Assembly (NCBI RefSeq): GCF_030063135.1
Contig: NZ_JASISO010000018.1
Coordinates: forward strand, 59,219 to 123,218
Direction of reading: 5' to 3'
DNA from: Streptomyces sp. G-G2
GTDB taxonomy: Bacteria; Actinomycetota; Actinomycetes; Streptomycetales; Streptomycetaceae
Length of the DNA: 64,000 nt
Shown here: positions 16,863 to 25,703 of the stretch, one piece after another
Layout of the letters: each line of letters opens with the position of its first letter
How positions within the stretch are numbered: position 1 is the first letter of the stretch
The notes under the pieces: generated by a model
Database searches by the model: none
Seen by the model: only the letters and a program-made list of their open reading frames with translations
What the model was told of the DNA's origin: nothing
Translations under genes and position numbers: made by a program

Positions 16863-18424
16863 GCGACCCCGCCCCGGACCCCGGGTCGGCGCACGGCGAG
16901 GTCGACAGCGACGCGGCGCTCACCGAACTGGGCTACAAGCCCGGACTCAAGCGCACACTCGGCAACTTCCACACCTTCGCCGCCGGAATCAGTTACATCT
17001 CCATCCTGACCGGCACGTTCCAGCTCTTCTACTTCGGCGTCAGCCTCGGCGGGCCCGCCTACTGGTGGTCCTGGCCGATGGTCTTCATCGGTCAGCTGAT
17101 GGTGGCGCTGTGTTTCTGCGAACTCGCCGCGCGCTTCCCGGTGGCGGGATCGGTCTACAACTGGGCCAAGCACACCGGCGGCCCGCACATCGGCTGGCTG
17201 GCCGGCTGGATGATGACGGTCGCGACCATGGTGTCGCTGGCCGCCGTGGCCCTCGCCTACCAGTTGACGCTCCCTCAGATCTCCAGTCTCTTCCAGGTCA
17301 TCGGTGACGGCACCGGCAAGTACGACGCGGCCGCCAACGCCGTACTGCTCGGCACGATCCTGATCGTCTTCACCACCGTGATCAACGCCTTCGGGGTGAA
17401 GCTGATGGCCACCATCAACTCCACCGGGGTGTTCATCGAGCTGATCGCCGCGGTCGTGCTGGTGGTGCTGCTCGCCGCGCACATCACCCGCGGCCCGAGC
17501 GCCATCATGCAGACCCAGGGCCTCGGCCAGGGGCAGACGCTCGGCTACTTCGGCGCGTTCCTGACCGCCTCACTCGCCTCGGCATATGTCATGTACGGCT
17601 TCGACACCGCCTCCTCGCTGGGCGAGGAGTCCATCGACCCGGCCCGCAACGCTCCGCGGGCCATCCTGCGCGCGCTCATCGCCTCCTTCCTCCTCGGCGG
17701 CCTGATCCTGCTGTTCGCGCTGCTGGCCACTCCCGACCTCCACGCCAAGGAACTGTCCGTGGACGGTCTGCAGTACGTGGTGAAGGCCGCGCTCGGCGAG
17801 ACCATCGGCCAGGGCGTGCTGTGGTGCGTCGTCATCGCCATCACCGTGTGCGCGCTGTCCGTACAGACCGCGGGGCTACGGCTCGCCTTCGCGATGGCCC
17901 GCGACAACAATCTGCCGGCCGGCTCGAAGCTGGCCGCTCTCCACCCGAGGTTCCAGACGCCGGTGCTGGCGACGTGCGTGATCGGGATCGTGGCGATCGC
18001 CATCCTGGTCGTCAACATCAACCAGCCGCAGATCTTCTCGGTCGTCACCAGTATCGCCATCATCATGATCTACGTTGCGTATCTGCTGGTCACCATGCCC
18101 ATGCTGGTGCAGCGGCTGCGCGGCGCATGGACGCCGTCGACCGATCACTTCTCGCTGGGCCGGTGGGGTCTGCCGGTCAACATCCTGGCCGTGCTCTGGG
18201 GCACCGCGATGACCATCAACCTGCTGTGGCCGCGCGCCGAGGTCTACAACGCCACCGGCCCCCAGCACTGGTACCTGCGCTGGGGCGGCGTCCTGTTCGT
18301 CGGCGTCGTCGCCGCCGGTGGCTTCCTCTACTACTGGTTCGTCCAGCGCAACAAGACCGGCGTTCTCGCCGAACACAGCATCGGGGAACCGCCGGAGCCC
18401 GCACCGGTCCACGGCGGCGCCTGA
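16859..18424 (+). CDS. APC-family amino acid/amine permease
   Basis: 521 residues with about twelve hydrophobic segments. ELGYKPGLKRTLGNFHTFAAGISYISI at the N-terminus is typical of the APC superfamily GABA/choline-like permease group. YGFDTASSLGEES in the middle matches the conserved segment near the substrate site. It is translationally coupled to the aldehyde dehydrogenase by a four-base overlap and followed by the GMC oxidoreductase. The context suggests uptake of choline or a similar quaternary or amino alcohol used by both enzymes; the substrate is inferred from context only. Confidence 0.85.
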   Translation: MSDPAPDPGSAHGEVDSDAALTELGYKPGLKRTLGNFHTFAAGISYISILTGTFQLFYFGVSLGGPAYWWSWPMVFIGQLMVALCFCELAARFPVAGSVYNWAKHTGGPHIGWLAGWMMTVATMVSLAAVALAYQLTLPQISSLFQVIGDGTGKYDAAANAVLLGTILIVFTTVINAFGVKLMATINSTGVFIELIAAVVLVVLLAAHITRGPSAIMQTQGLGQGQTLGYFGAFLTASLASAYVMYGFDTASSLGEESIDPARNAPRAILRALIASFLLGGLILLFALLATPDLHAKELSVDGLQYVVKAALGETIGQGVLWCVVIAITVCALSVQTAGLRLAFAMARDNNLPAGSKLAALHPRFQTPVLATCVIGIVAIAILVVNINQPQIFSVVTSIAIIMIYVAYLLVTMPMLVQRLRGAWTPSTDHFSLGRWGLPVNILAVLWGTAMTINLLWPRAEVYNATGPQHWYLRWGGVLFVGVVAAGGFLYYWFVQRNKTGVLAEHSIGEPPEPAPVHGGA

Positions 18425-18481
18425 GAACGCGGCGTGACGCCCGAACCGTACGACCGCATCGTGAAACGGGGAAGTACTGAC

Positions 18482-20026
18482 ATGGACGAGTTCGACTACG
18501 TGGTGGTCGGCGGCGGAACGGCCGGCGCGGTGGTGGCCGCGCGGCTGACCGAGGACCCCAGCGTCACCGTCTGCGTACTGGAGGCCGGACCCTCGGACGT
18601 CGGCGACGACAACATTCTGCGACTCGACAAGTGGATGGGACTGCTGGAATCCGGCTACGACTGGGACTACCCGGTGGAACCGCAGGAGAACGGCAACAGC
18701 TTCATGCGCCACGCCCGCGCCAAGGTGCTCGGCGGCTGCTCCTCGCACAACTCCTGCATCGCCTTCTGGGCACCGGCCGAGGACCTCGACGAATGGGGTG
18801 CGCTCGGCTGTACCGGCTGGAGCGCCGCGGACTGCTTCCCGCTGTACCGGCGGCTGGAGACCAACGACGCACCCGGCGAGCACCACGGCCGCTCCGGCCC
18901 GGTCACCATCCGCACCGTCCCGCCGAACGACCCCTGTGGCACAGCCCTGTTGGAGGCATGCGCGGCGGCCGGCATTCCCACCACCCCGTTCAACACCGGC
19001 ACGACCGTGGTGCGCGGCGCGCACTGGTTCCAGATCAACGCCCGCGAGGACGGCACCCGGTCCTCCGCGTCGGTGTCCTATCTGCACCCGATCCTCGGCC
19101 GCCGGCCGAACCTCGAAGTGCGCACCGGCCTGCAGGCCAAGCGGCTGGTGTTCGACGCCGGCAAGCGCTGCACGGGCGTGGAGTACCTGGCGCCCGACAC
19201 CATCCACACCGGGGCGGTCGGGGCGCGGCGGGAAGTGATCGTCGCCTGCGGGGCCATCGACTCGCCCAAGCTGCTGATGCTGTCGGGCATCGGTCCGGCC
19301 GCGCACCTGCGGGACTCCGGGGTGGACGTCCTCGCCGATTCTCCCGGAGTCGGCTCGAACCTCCAGGACCACCCGGAGGGTCTGGTCATGTGGGAGGCGA
19401 AGCAGCCCATGGTCTCCTCCTCCACCCAGTGGTGGGAGATCGGCATCTTCACCGACACCCGGCCGGGCCTGGACCGGCCGGACCTGATGTTCCACTACGG
19501 GTCGGTGCCGTTCGACCTGAACACCTACCGCCACGGCTACCCGACCTCCGAGAACGCCTTCTGTCTCACCCCGAACGTCACCCGGGCCCGCTCGACGGGC
19601 ACCGTCCGGCTGCGGACCCGCGACTTCCGGGACAAGCCGCGCGTCGACCCGCGGTACTTCACCGACGAGCACGACGTACGGGTGATGACGTACGGCCTGC
19701 GCCTCGCGCGGGAGATCGTCTCCCAGTCCCCGATGGCCGACTGGGCGGGCACCGAACTGGCCCCCGGCCCGGCGGCCCGGTCCGACGACGAGCTGCTGGA
19801 CTACATCCGCAAGACCCACAACACCGTCTACCACCCGGCGGGCACCGTCCGGATGGGCGCGGCCGACGACCCCGCGGCGCCCCTCGACCCGCAGCTGCGG
19901 GTCAAGGGCGTCACCGGGCTGCGGGTGGCGGACGCCTCGGTGATGCCGTTCCTGCCGACGGTCAACCCGTGCATCACCACGATGATGATCGGCGAGAAGT
20001 GCGCCGACATGATCAAGTCGGCCTGA
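18482..20026 (+). CDS. GMC-family oxidoreductase (choline dehydrogenase-like)
   Basis: 514-residue FAD enzyme. The N-terminal FAD motif YVVVGGGTAGAVVAARLTED and GMC signature 1 (around ARAKVLGGCSSHNSC) are clear. GMC signature 2 is present as GAIDSPKLLMLSGIGP, and the C-terminal active site is YHPAGTVRMG...NPCITTMMIGEK with the catalytic His and Asn. It probably oxidises choline or a related alcohol to the aldehyde consumed by the dehydrogenase encoded first in the operon. GGGGAAG precedes the ATG at 18482; a GTG 48 bases upstream is in frame but less likely. Confidence 0.88.
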   Translation: MDEFDYVVVGGGTAGAVVAARLTEDPSVTVCVLEAGPSDVGDDNILRLDKWMGLLESGYDWDYPVEPQENGNSFMRHARAKVLGGCSSHNSCIAFWAPAEDLDEWGALGCTGWSAADCFPLYRRLETNDAPGEHHGRSGPVTIRTVPPNDPCGTALLEACAAAGIPTTPFNTGTTVVRGAHWFQINAREDGTRSSASVSYLHPILGRRPNLEVRTGLQAKRLVFDAGKRCTGVEYLAPDTIHTGAVGARREVIVACGAIDSPKLLMLSGIGPAAHLRDSGVDVLADSPGVGSNLQDHPEGLVMWEAKQPMVSSSTQWWEIGIFTDTRPGLDRPDLMFHYGSVPFDLNTYRHGYPTSENAFCLTPNVTRARSTGTVRLRTRDFRDKPRVDPRYFTDEHDVRVMTYGLRLAREIVSQSPMADWAGTELAPGPAARSDDELLDYIRKTHNTVYHPAGTVRMGAADDPAAPLDPQLRVKGVTGLRVADASVMPFLPTVNPCITTMMIGEKCADMIKSA

Positions 20027-20274
20027 CCCGACGTAGCCGGCTCACCGCCAGGCTTCGGGGACGCGCTGGCCCGCGCGGCGCCGGCCCCCTGACGCAGGGG
20101 GGTGCGAGCGCTCATGAATGCGGCTCCGTCGCTGGTCGTGCGACGGGGCGGGTCAGGGCGTAAGGAGCATGCGCTCGCGGAGGAAGCCGAGGTTGGCTCG
20201 TCCGAATCGCCGCCCGGCCCGCAGGGGCGGCGGACGTTGCGGAAACACCTCCACCCCGGCCACCTACACGCCGT

Positions 20275-20321
20275 GTGTATACAGCGAGGGTATACATGCG
20301 ATGTATACTCGTCCGTACGGA
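20275..20321. promoter_or_regulatory. Three GTATAC sites at exact 13-bp spacing
   Basis: GTATAC occurs at 20277, 20290 and 20303, a perfect 13-base period. The last two form a perfect inverted repeat GTATACAT-GCG-ATGTATAC (20290-20308), followed by the 10-base palindrome TCCGTACGGA. This AT-rich block stands out sharply from the GC-rich surroundings. It is a strong candidate operator array; GntR-family plasmid regulators in Streptomyces are one class that uses such sites. Confidence 0.55.
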
Positions 20322-20369
20322 GCCCGTCCGACTCCTACCGGACCGGACCGGGCCGGGCCGTACCGAACT

Positions 20370-20383
20370 GGCCTAGCTAGGCC
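20370..20383. promoter_or_regulatory. 14-bp perfect palindrome before orphan ATG
   Basis: GGCCTAGCTAGGCC immediately precedes an ATG at 20384. The frame from this ATG begins plausibly (MALVGARSPEEIGFDLLAPG) but then runs antisense into the CBM gene, suggesting a truncated gene downstream of the GTATAC array. Confidence 0.35.
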
Positions 20384-20453
20384 ATGGCCCTCGTGGGCGC
20401 CCGCTCGCCCGAGGAGATCGGCTTCGACCTGCTGGCCCCGGGCAGCCGACCGG

Positions 20454-20615
20454 TCACACCGAGTACTGCTGCCACAGCTTCACGGCCGTTTTCGGGTTGG
20501 ACGCGGAGTTGGACTTGTTCGCCACCAGGCAGCGGTACTGCTTCCCCTGGTAGGAGACCCGGTCGTTCGCCGCGTACTGCCGGTTGACTTTCCAGTCCGA
20601 AAATCCTGCTGCCAT
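20454..20615 (-). CDS. Stand-alone carbohydrate-binding module protein (CBM5/12-like), 53 aa
   Basis: 53 residues consisting of almost nothing but a chitin-binding-type module: FSDWKVNRQYAANDRVSY, then YRCLVANKSN and KLWQQYSV. The W..N..Y..ND.V.Y...Y.C..A....P.....LW pattern is that of CBM5/12 modules normally attached to chitinases. No signal peptide and no catalytic domain are visible. AAAGG precedes the ATG at 20615 by about nine bases. It could be a cytoplasmic or leaderless sugar-binding miniprotein, or the surviving end of a larger chitinase; the good ribosome site favours a real small gene. Confidence 0.65.
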   Translation of the reverse strand: MAAGFSDWKVNRQYAANDRVSYQGKQYRCLVANKSNSASNPKTAVKLWQQYSV

Positions 20616-20639
20616 GTCGCGGTACCTTTCATCGGGCCG

Positions 20640-21325
20640 ACCCTCTGCCGGGCCCGCCCGAATTCTCGCACGTCGGAGCCCTGGTCGGCCCGGAGCGGGC
20701 GCCGCCCCGCCCGGCCGGCACCCGCGGCGCCTGGCCCGCCTCAGCACAGACCTGGCCGGCCCGGCCGCACCTAGACCCGCTCCCACCCGCCCACACTTCC
20801 GAGCGCGAGCCGTCCCGGGCCTGGAGCACGGACCCGCACACCCGCTCGGTCCACGTCAGCGACGCGCCACCCGCCGATCGTGCGGTTGGTGCGGTTGATG
20901 CGGCCAATGGCAGACGCTCCAGCCGACTTCCGCTGGCCGCCGGACGACCGTCACCAGCAGCGGCTCGCGCGGGACGCGGCCGGTCCGGTGCTGAACCGCT
21001 GCGGCGAGCTTCGCCGGGCCTTCTGGGGGCTGGCCAGAAGGCGACCGGGTGGACCTTGTCGACAGCAGCGGCGCCGACTTCCGATGCTCATGGGGCGGCC
21101 AGATCGGCCCCAACACCCGGCCGTTCGTGATCGCCCATGCCAGCGCCACCATTTTCCCGAATGGCAACTTGGCTGCGCCGTCGTTGAGCCACCGCGCACC
21201 ACCCGGCGGCTCTTCAGTGCCCGTACGCCACTGCGCAGTCCTGCCTGACCGCCTCGGATACCAAGGCCGTCTCCTCCAAAATCGCACTCGGCCCCCTCCG
21301 CTGCCATCTGGCTGCTCACAACCTG
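20640..21325. other. Gene-poor stretch
   Basis: About 690 bases with overlapping open frames on both strands but no convincing start, ribosome site or recognisable family. It may hold the degraded remainder of the small lipoprotein gene or of other accessory genes. Confidence 0.4.
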
Positions 21326-21328
21326 CCG

Positions 21329-21517
21329 TCAGCCGTTGGCTATTCGGCCCACGACGAGGCTGGTGCACTTTCGTACGGCACGCGAGGACGGGTCCGCGCT
21401 TTCCGTGACCGTCGCCTGGGCGGACTTCGCCGCCGGCTCCTGCGCTGAACGTCCGCTGCACCCGACTGCGAGTGAGCCAACCAGCACGGCCCACACGACC
21501 TGCGTCATCCCGCGCAT
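21329..21517 (-). CDS. Small lipoprotein, behind a G13 tract
   Basis: 62 residues. MTQVVWAVLVGSLAVGC is a lipoprotein signal with lipobox LAVGC, followed by a Ser/Ala/Thr-rich linker and a short tail with one further cysteine. The tail looks short, so the gene may be 3'-truncated. On this strand a run of 13 G (21522-21534) lies four bases upstream of the ATG at 21517 and supplies the ribosome-binding region. The family is unknown. Confidence 0.45.
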   Translation of the reverse strand: MRGMTQVVWAVLVGSLAVGCSGRSAQEPAAKSAQATVTESADPSSRAVRKCTSLVVGRIANG

Positions 21518-21521
21518 CGTT

Positions 21522-21534
21522 CCCCCCCCCCCCC
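21522..21534. repeat. Homopolymer C13 (G13 on minus strand)
   Basis: Thirteen consecutive C on the plus strand, directly upstream of the minus-strand lipoprotein start. Such tracts are slippage-prone during replication and also a frequent sequencing-error site. Confidence 0.9.
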
Positions 21535-21596
21535 GAGTTCGGCGGCCCGCACGCCGACCGCAGCAGAAATGAGCTGGGCGCCAGCAGGAGGGAAAG

Positions 21597-22340
21597 ATGA
21601 GTACGGCAACTCAGGCCGGACGGACGCTCCGCCTCCGACAATGGAGATCAACACAGTCGAGACCTGGAGACCGCTCCGTGCTCAGCAGCTTCGCCGGCAT
21701 CCTGACGCCCGCTTTCGGCCGCCTGTCGGTGACCACCGACCCGAGCCTCGACGTGGCGCCGGGCAGCATCATCGCCGCCAACCACACCTCACTCGCCGAC
21801 CCCGCCATCGTGATCGCCGCCTTGCGCGGCCTGGGCGTGGAACCGGTCATCATGGCCACCGCTGGCCTGTGGCGCGTGCCCGTACTCGGCCGCTCCCTCA
21901 CCCGCGAAGGCCATATCCCCGTACACCGCGGCGACCGACGGGCCTCGGGCGCGCTCGACCTGGCCGCCCACGCCCTTGAGCAGGGCCGGTGCCTGCTCAT
22001 CTACGCCGAGGGGGGCCTGCCCCGCCGCAAGGACGCGGCAGAGTCGGCCCCGGGCAACTTCCGCACCGGTCTGGCCCGCCTCGCCGAGCGCACCGGTGCC
22101 CCTGTCGTGCCCGTCGGCCAGGCCGGTGCCCGCCGCGTCACCTCGGGCGGCTTCATCAAGCAGATCACCGGCCTGGCTACCGCCCCGCTGCGCCGACCCG
22201 AGCTGCACGTCCATGTCGGCGCCCCGATCGTCTTGACCGGCGACAGCGCCGTACTCACGGCGGGGGCCCGAGAGGCAGTGACCAGCGCGTGGCGTACGGC
22301 GGCCGCGCACCTCGCTGAGCCCGCCGCACTCGCCGCATAG
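21597..22340 (+). CDS. 1-acyl-sn-glycerol-3-phosphate acyltransferase (PlsC-like)
   Basis: 247 residues. The catalytic NHxxxxD box is present as NHTSLADP (about residue 61), with the partner motif IYAEGG...PRRKDAA replacing the common EGTRS. A typical PVVPVGQAG strand follows. It would transfer an acyl chain to a lysophospholipid at the membrane face. GGAGGG lies six bases before the ATG at 21597. The gene appears monocistronic, and a GC-rich hairpin lies about 240 bases downstream. Confidence 0.85.
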   Translation: MSTATQAGRTLRLRQWRSTQSRPGDRSVLSSFAGILTPAFGRLSVTTDPSLDVAPGSIIAANHTSLADPAIVIAALRGLGVEPVIMATAGLWRVPVLGRSLTREGHIPVHRGDRRASGALDLAAHALEQGRCLLIYAEGGLPRRKDAAESAPGNFRTGLARLAERTGAPVVPVGQAGARRVTSGGFIKQITGLATAPLRRPELHVHVGAPIVLTGDSAVLTAGAREAVTSAWRTAAAHLAEPAALAA

Positions 22341-22578
22341 CCCGCTTGCGAGCCTGCGTCCGGAGTCCGCTGTCGAGGAGCTGCCCCCGGCCCCGTCGCG
22401 CCGCCTCCCTCTGGATTCACCGCGGTCCCGCCCGACGGGCGGGAGGTGAGAGGGGTCCTCCTCCCCGACCCAGCGCACAGATCGACTCCGCCTGAGCAGG
22501 CGCGCGCCCGGAGACTGCGGGGGAGAACGCCTGGCACCTGCAACCGGTCATCGCTGCCGGTGGCGGGGGCTACCGGCC

Positions 22579-22600
22579 CCGGGCGGGCAGGCCCGCCCGG
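22579..22600. terminator. GC-rich hairpin, candidate terminator
   Basis: CCGGGCGGGC and GCCCGCCCGG form a perfect 10-base inverted repeat separated by two bases (a 9-bp stem with a 4-base loop). It lies between the acyltransferase and APH-like genes; the surrounding 520 bases hold no other supported feature. Confidence 0.5.
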
Positions 22601-22861
22601 TAGGTGAAACTTTCAGGCATGTCACCTGGGGATTCACCCACCGCACCGCTCCGCACCGCAGCGCAACGAATCGGACAGGGCGGGGAAACACGCCCCGCCG
22701 GAGGCAGCCGGTGCCTACGCTGCTCGGGATGAATCCGCAAGCCCCACTGCCCCCGAGGGGGCCGAAGACTCCGACGCCGCCCGGACGGCCGTCAGGGCCG
22801 GTCACGCCAGACGAGAACCCGCCTTCGCCTCCGCAGCACCCACCACCCCGGGGCGCCTGAC

Positions 22862-23734
22862 GTGGCGGCCGAGCGCATGGGGTGGGCGCAGCTGCCCGGC
22901 GGTGTGGTGCACGCCGTCGGGGAGAAACTCACCGTGCCCTACACGGCCGTCGATGCACAGCACGCGGCGGCGTCCGGCGTCGCCGCGCTGCTGACTCTCC
23001 CATCGGGGGCGATGGTCTTCGTGAAGGGCCAGCGCGAGCGTGACCTCTCCGGGCCCGTCCCGGCCACCGCCGCCGACGACACGACGTGGTGGGGCCCCGA
23101 CTGGTCCCCTGTCGACGAGCTCGACCTCGAAGAGGCCATCAACCCCTACCTGCCGACCAGTGCCCCACGCGTCCTGTGGCGTATCCACGCCCACGGCTGG
23201 TACCTCCTGGCATTCGAAGGGCTGGTCGGCCGGGACGCCGAATACACGCCCGGATCACCTGACCTCCAGCCCGTCGCCGAAGCTCTGGCCGAACTGGCGG
23301 CGGTCACCGCCCCGAGCGCGGTGCGGCTTCCCACCGCCTGGGACCGCTGGGGCTACTACTGCACCACCGCCGACCAGGAGCGACTCACCGGAACTGGTCT
23401 GCTGCACACCGACCCCGCGTCGACCAACATCATCATGGGTTCGGGCCGGGCCCACTTCGTGGACTGGTCGTGGCCCGCGGTCGGCCTCCCGTGGATGGAC
23501 ACGGCCCTGTGGGGGATGCGGCTTGTCTCCACCGGTGGCCACACCCCGGAACAGGCCTGGGACTGGGCCGCCCATGTGGCCGGGTGGGACACGGCGGACC
23601 CGAGGGCGCTGGTCGCCTTCACCCGGGCCGAAGCACGCCGCTGGCACGACCTCGCCGTCGACCAGGTGCCCAGCGCTGCCTCGATCAGTGAAGCCGCGGA
23701 TGCCTGGGCCGACGCCGTCGCCGGCCGCTCGTAG
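22862..23734 (+). CDS. Aminoglycoside phosphotransferase-family kinase-like protein
   Basis: 290 residues with the protein-kinase-like fold signature of the APH family: catalytic HxDxxxxN in LLHTDPASTNIIM (about residue 180) and the metal-binding aspartate in HFVDWSWPAVG. MVFVKGQ in the N-terminal lobe supplies the probable ATP-contacting lysine. Substrate is unknown; such proteins phosphorylate aminoglycosides, sugars or other small molecules. GTG at 22862 opens the frame; an ATG 15 bases later is an alternative, and neither has a clear ribosome site. Confidence 0.75.
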   Translation: MAAERMGWAQLPGGVVHAVGEKLTVPYTAVDAQHAAASGVAALLTLPSGAMVFVKGQRERDLSGPVPATAADDTTWWGPDWSPVDELDLEEAINPYLPTSAPRVLWRIHAHGWYLLAFEGLVGRDAEYTPGSPDLQPVAEALAELAAVTAPSAVRLPTAWDRWGYYCTTADQERLTGTGLLHTDPASTNIIMGSGRAHFVDWSWPAVGLPWMDTALWGMRLVSTGGHTPEQAWDWAAHVAGWDTADPRALVAFTRAEARRWHDLAVDQVPSAASISEAADAWADAVAGRS

Positions 23735-23901
23735 TCGGACGAGGGCGATCGCTGCTACATTGCCGGAGGCCGTGCGAGAGATCGAGGAGGTGGTACCCGT
23801 GAACGCAGTATCGACATGGGTGCTCCCCTCCGGGGTCACGGTCGGGCGATAGACAGGTCGTCCGGGAGCGCCGTTCCAGTGCACTCCCGAAAGGCACGAC
23901 C

Positions 23902-24642
23902 ATGCATTTCACTTCCGAGCAACGCCTCGACGACGGCGTCCTCGAACGCGAATTCACCCTCGGTGAGATCCCCGGCATCCTGTGGACGCCCGCCTCGGCA
24001 TCCGCATCCGCACCGGCGCCGCTGATCCTGCTCGGCCACCCTCCCGTCGGGCTGCGCAAGATGTACCCCCGGCTGGTGGCCCGGGCCCGGCACTCCGCGG
24101 CCGCTGGCTTCGCCACGGCCACCATCGAGCTTCCCGGAAGCGGCGACCGGCCCCGTTGGCCCGCCGCCGAGCTGGCCCGCGCCGATCTGCGCCGGGCGAT
24201 CGAGTCCGGCGAGCGGGTCAGCGATGAGATCGTCGACGCCCTCATACTCCCGCTGGTCGACAAGGCCGTCCCGGAATGGCAGGCCGCCCTGGACGCCCTC
24301 CTTTCGCTGCCCGAGATCGGCGGCCCGGTCGGGTACTCGGGGGGAGTGATCTCCATCGGTATCCGGCTGGCGGTGGTCGAGCCGCGCATCTCGGCCGCCG
24401 TTCTGTTCGCCGGCAGTTTCGTGCCACGCGCCATGTTCGAGGAGGCCCGGCAGGCCACCATCCCCTTGCACGTCCTGCTGCAGTGGGACGACGAGGGGAA
24501 CGACCGGCAGGCGGCCCTGGACCTGTTCGACGCCTTCGGCTCCGAGGAGAAGTCCCTGCACGCCCATCTCGGTGGGCACACCGGCGTCCCGCAGTTCGCG
24601 GGGGACGCCGCGGCCCAGTTCTTCACCCGGCATCTGAAGTGA
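23902..24642 (+). CDS. Alpha/beta hydrolase
   Basis: 246 residues. Strand-turn sequence PLILLGHPPVG gives the oxyanion region, GYSGG carries the nucleophile serine (GxSxG, about residue 149), and late acidic and HLGGHTGVP motifs give the remaining triad candidates. The family has many esterases and lactonases; the substrate is not evident. GAAAGG lies about seven bases before the ATG at 23902. Confidence 0.8.
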   Translation: MHFTSEQRLDDGVLEREFTLGEIPGILWTPASASASAPAPLILLGHPPVGLRKMYPRLVARARHSAAAGFATATIELPGSGDRPRWPAAELARADLRRAIESGERVSDEIVDALILPLVDKAVPEWQAALDALLSLPEIGGPVGYSGGVISIGIRLAVVEPRISAAVLFAGSFVPRAMFEEARQATIPLHVLLQWDDEGNDRQAALDLFDAFGSEEKSLHAHLGGHTGVPQFAGDAAAQFFTRHLK

Positions 24643-24839
24643 GGCCGGGCCGTCAGACCGGCAGCAGACGGTAGCTGATGTCGGCCGGCACGCCGCCCTC
24701 GAGGACACGTCCCGGCCATCCGCAGCTTTCTACACCGTGGGCCCCTGCCGAACTCTCGGCAGGGGCCAGCGCCGCTGGGGCCGGCGATCGAGCCGCGCAC
24801 CGTCACCGCCGGGCGCCGGCCGGTCATGGAGATCGCCGG

Positions 24840-25343
24840 GTGTCGCACGAGCTGATCCGCTGCACCGCCCGCCACGGCGACCAGCTGGCCACCTGCCTCA
24901 CCGAGCTGGCCACCTGCCTCACTGAGCTGGCGACCGCGTACGTCACCGCCGTCGACGACAACGGAGAACTGAAGTCCGCGCCCGCGGTCCCCGAGCAGGC
25001 CCGCGCCAAGGTGAACCCGGTCATGGCGAAGATGGCCCGCCCGCCCAAGCAGAGGACCCGGCCGCTCGCGCAGCTGCGCGTCTGGTGGCAGGCGAGCGCG
25101 ATCCTGAACTTCGTTGTGGAGCTCGTCGGCTCGCTCCTGGAGCGCGCCCGCACCGCGGCCGCCGCGATGCGGGCGCGGGTCGCCAAGACTGTCGACATCG
25201 CCTGGGCGGCCGTCAACGTCACCGAGATCGTGTTCATGATGACAGCGGCAGCCTCTTCCGCCGTCGGCACCTGCTCGCCGAAGCGCGCCGCCACCTCGCC
25301 CTCGTCCTGCGCGGCCGCGTCCGCCTTGAACTCGACGGGGTAG
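24840..25343 (+). CDS. Orphan hypothetical protein with internal 21-bp duplication
   Basis: About 167 residues from GTG 24840, with GGAG eight bases upstream. It is mostly helical, with LATCLTE repeated in tandem (24885-24926), a basic segment and the more structured WWQASAILNFVVELVGSLLE, then a Ser/Thr/Ala-rich tail that looks out of frame. No family is recognised. Protein-like scraps in other frames follow up to 25700, so this may be the start of a decayed accessory gene. Confidence that it is expressed is low. Confidence 0.35.
   Translation: MSHELIRCTARHGDQLATCLTELATCLTELATAYVTAVDDNGELKSAPAVPEQARAKVNPVMAKMARPPKQRTRPLAQLRVWWQASAILNFVVELVGSLLERARTAAAAMRARVAKTVDIAWAAVNVTEIVFMMTAAASSAVGTCSPKRAATSPSSCAAASALNSTG
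24885..24926. repeat. 21-bp tandem duplication
   Basis: Two consecutive 21-base units differing at one base, encoding LATCLTE twice in the orphan ORF. It is in frame, so it does not itself break the reading frame. Confidence 0.85.
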
Positions 25344-25703
25344 TGCTCCATCCCCACGGAGACTCCGTTCGCCTGGACCATCAAGATCCAAGTGTCTCCG
25401 GTGTCCAAGATCCGATCCGGGGTCAACGCCCTACTGTCCCCGACGACGTCCGTGCCCACACCGGTCGCAACCGCAAGGAGGTCGCCTACCTCGGCGACGT
25501 CCTGTTCGGCTGCGCTATCGTGCGCCCGCCCACCGGGGACAATGGCACCACCGCCACGGTTATCGCCCGTGTCCTGCCCGAGTACCGCCGCCGTGACCCC
25601 GACACAGGTGCGAGTTCCAGGTGTCAGGGCTGGGACGCGATGATCTGCGTGGCCGGGCATACGGGCCTGGCGCACCGGCGACCGATGGAGGGCTGGACGA
25701 CGC

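Noticed and set aside
20090..20104. Short C5/G5 hairpin after the GMC gene as a terminator
   Set aside because: Stem is only about five bases with no supporting context.
23685..25391. 568-codon minus-strand open frame
   Set aside because: It is antisense to the alpha/beta hydrolase, which has clear motifs, and its sequence is low-complexity Arg/Gly/Ala without any family resemblance.
25085..25700. Possible relaxase or plasmid-gene fragment (LLAEARRHLALVLRGR, EVAYLGDVLFGCAIV)
   Set aside because: The segments are short and in a frame without a start; resemblance to conjugation proteins was too weak to name.
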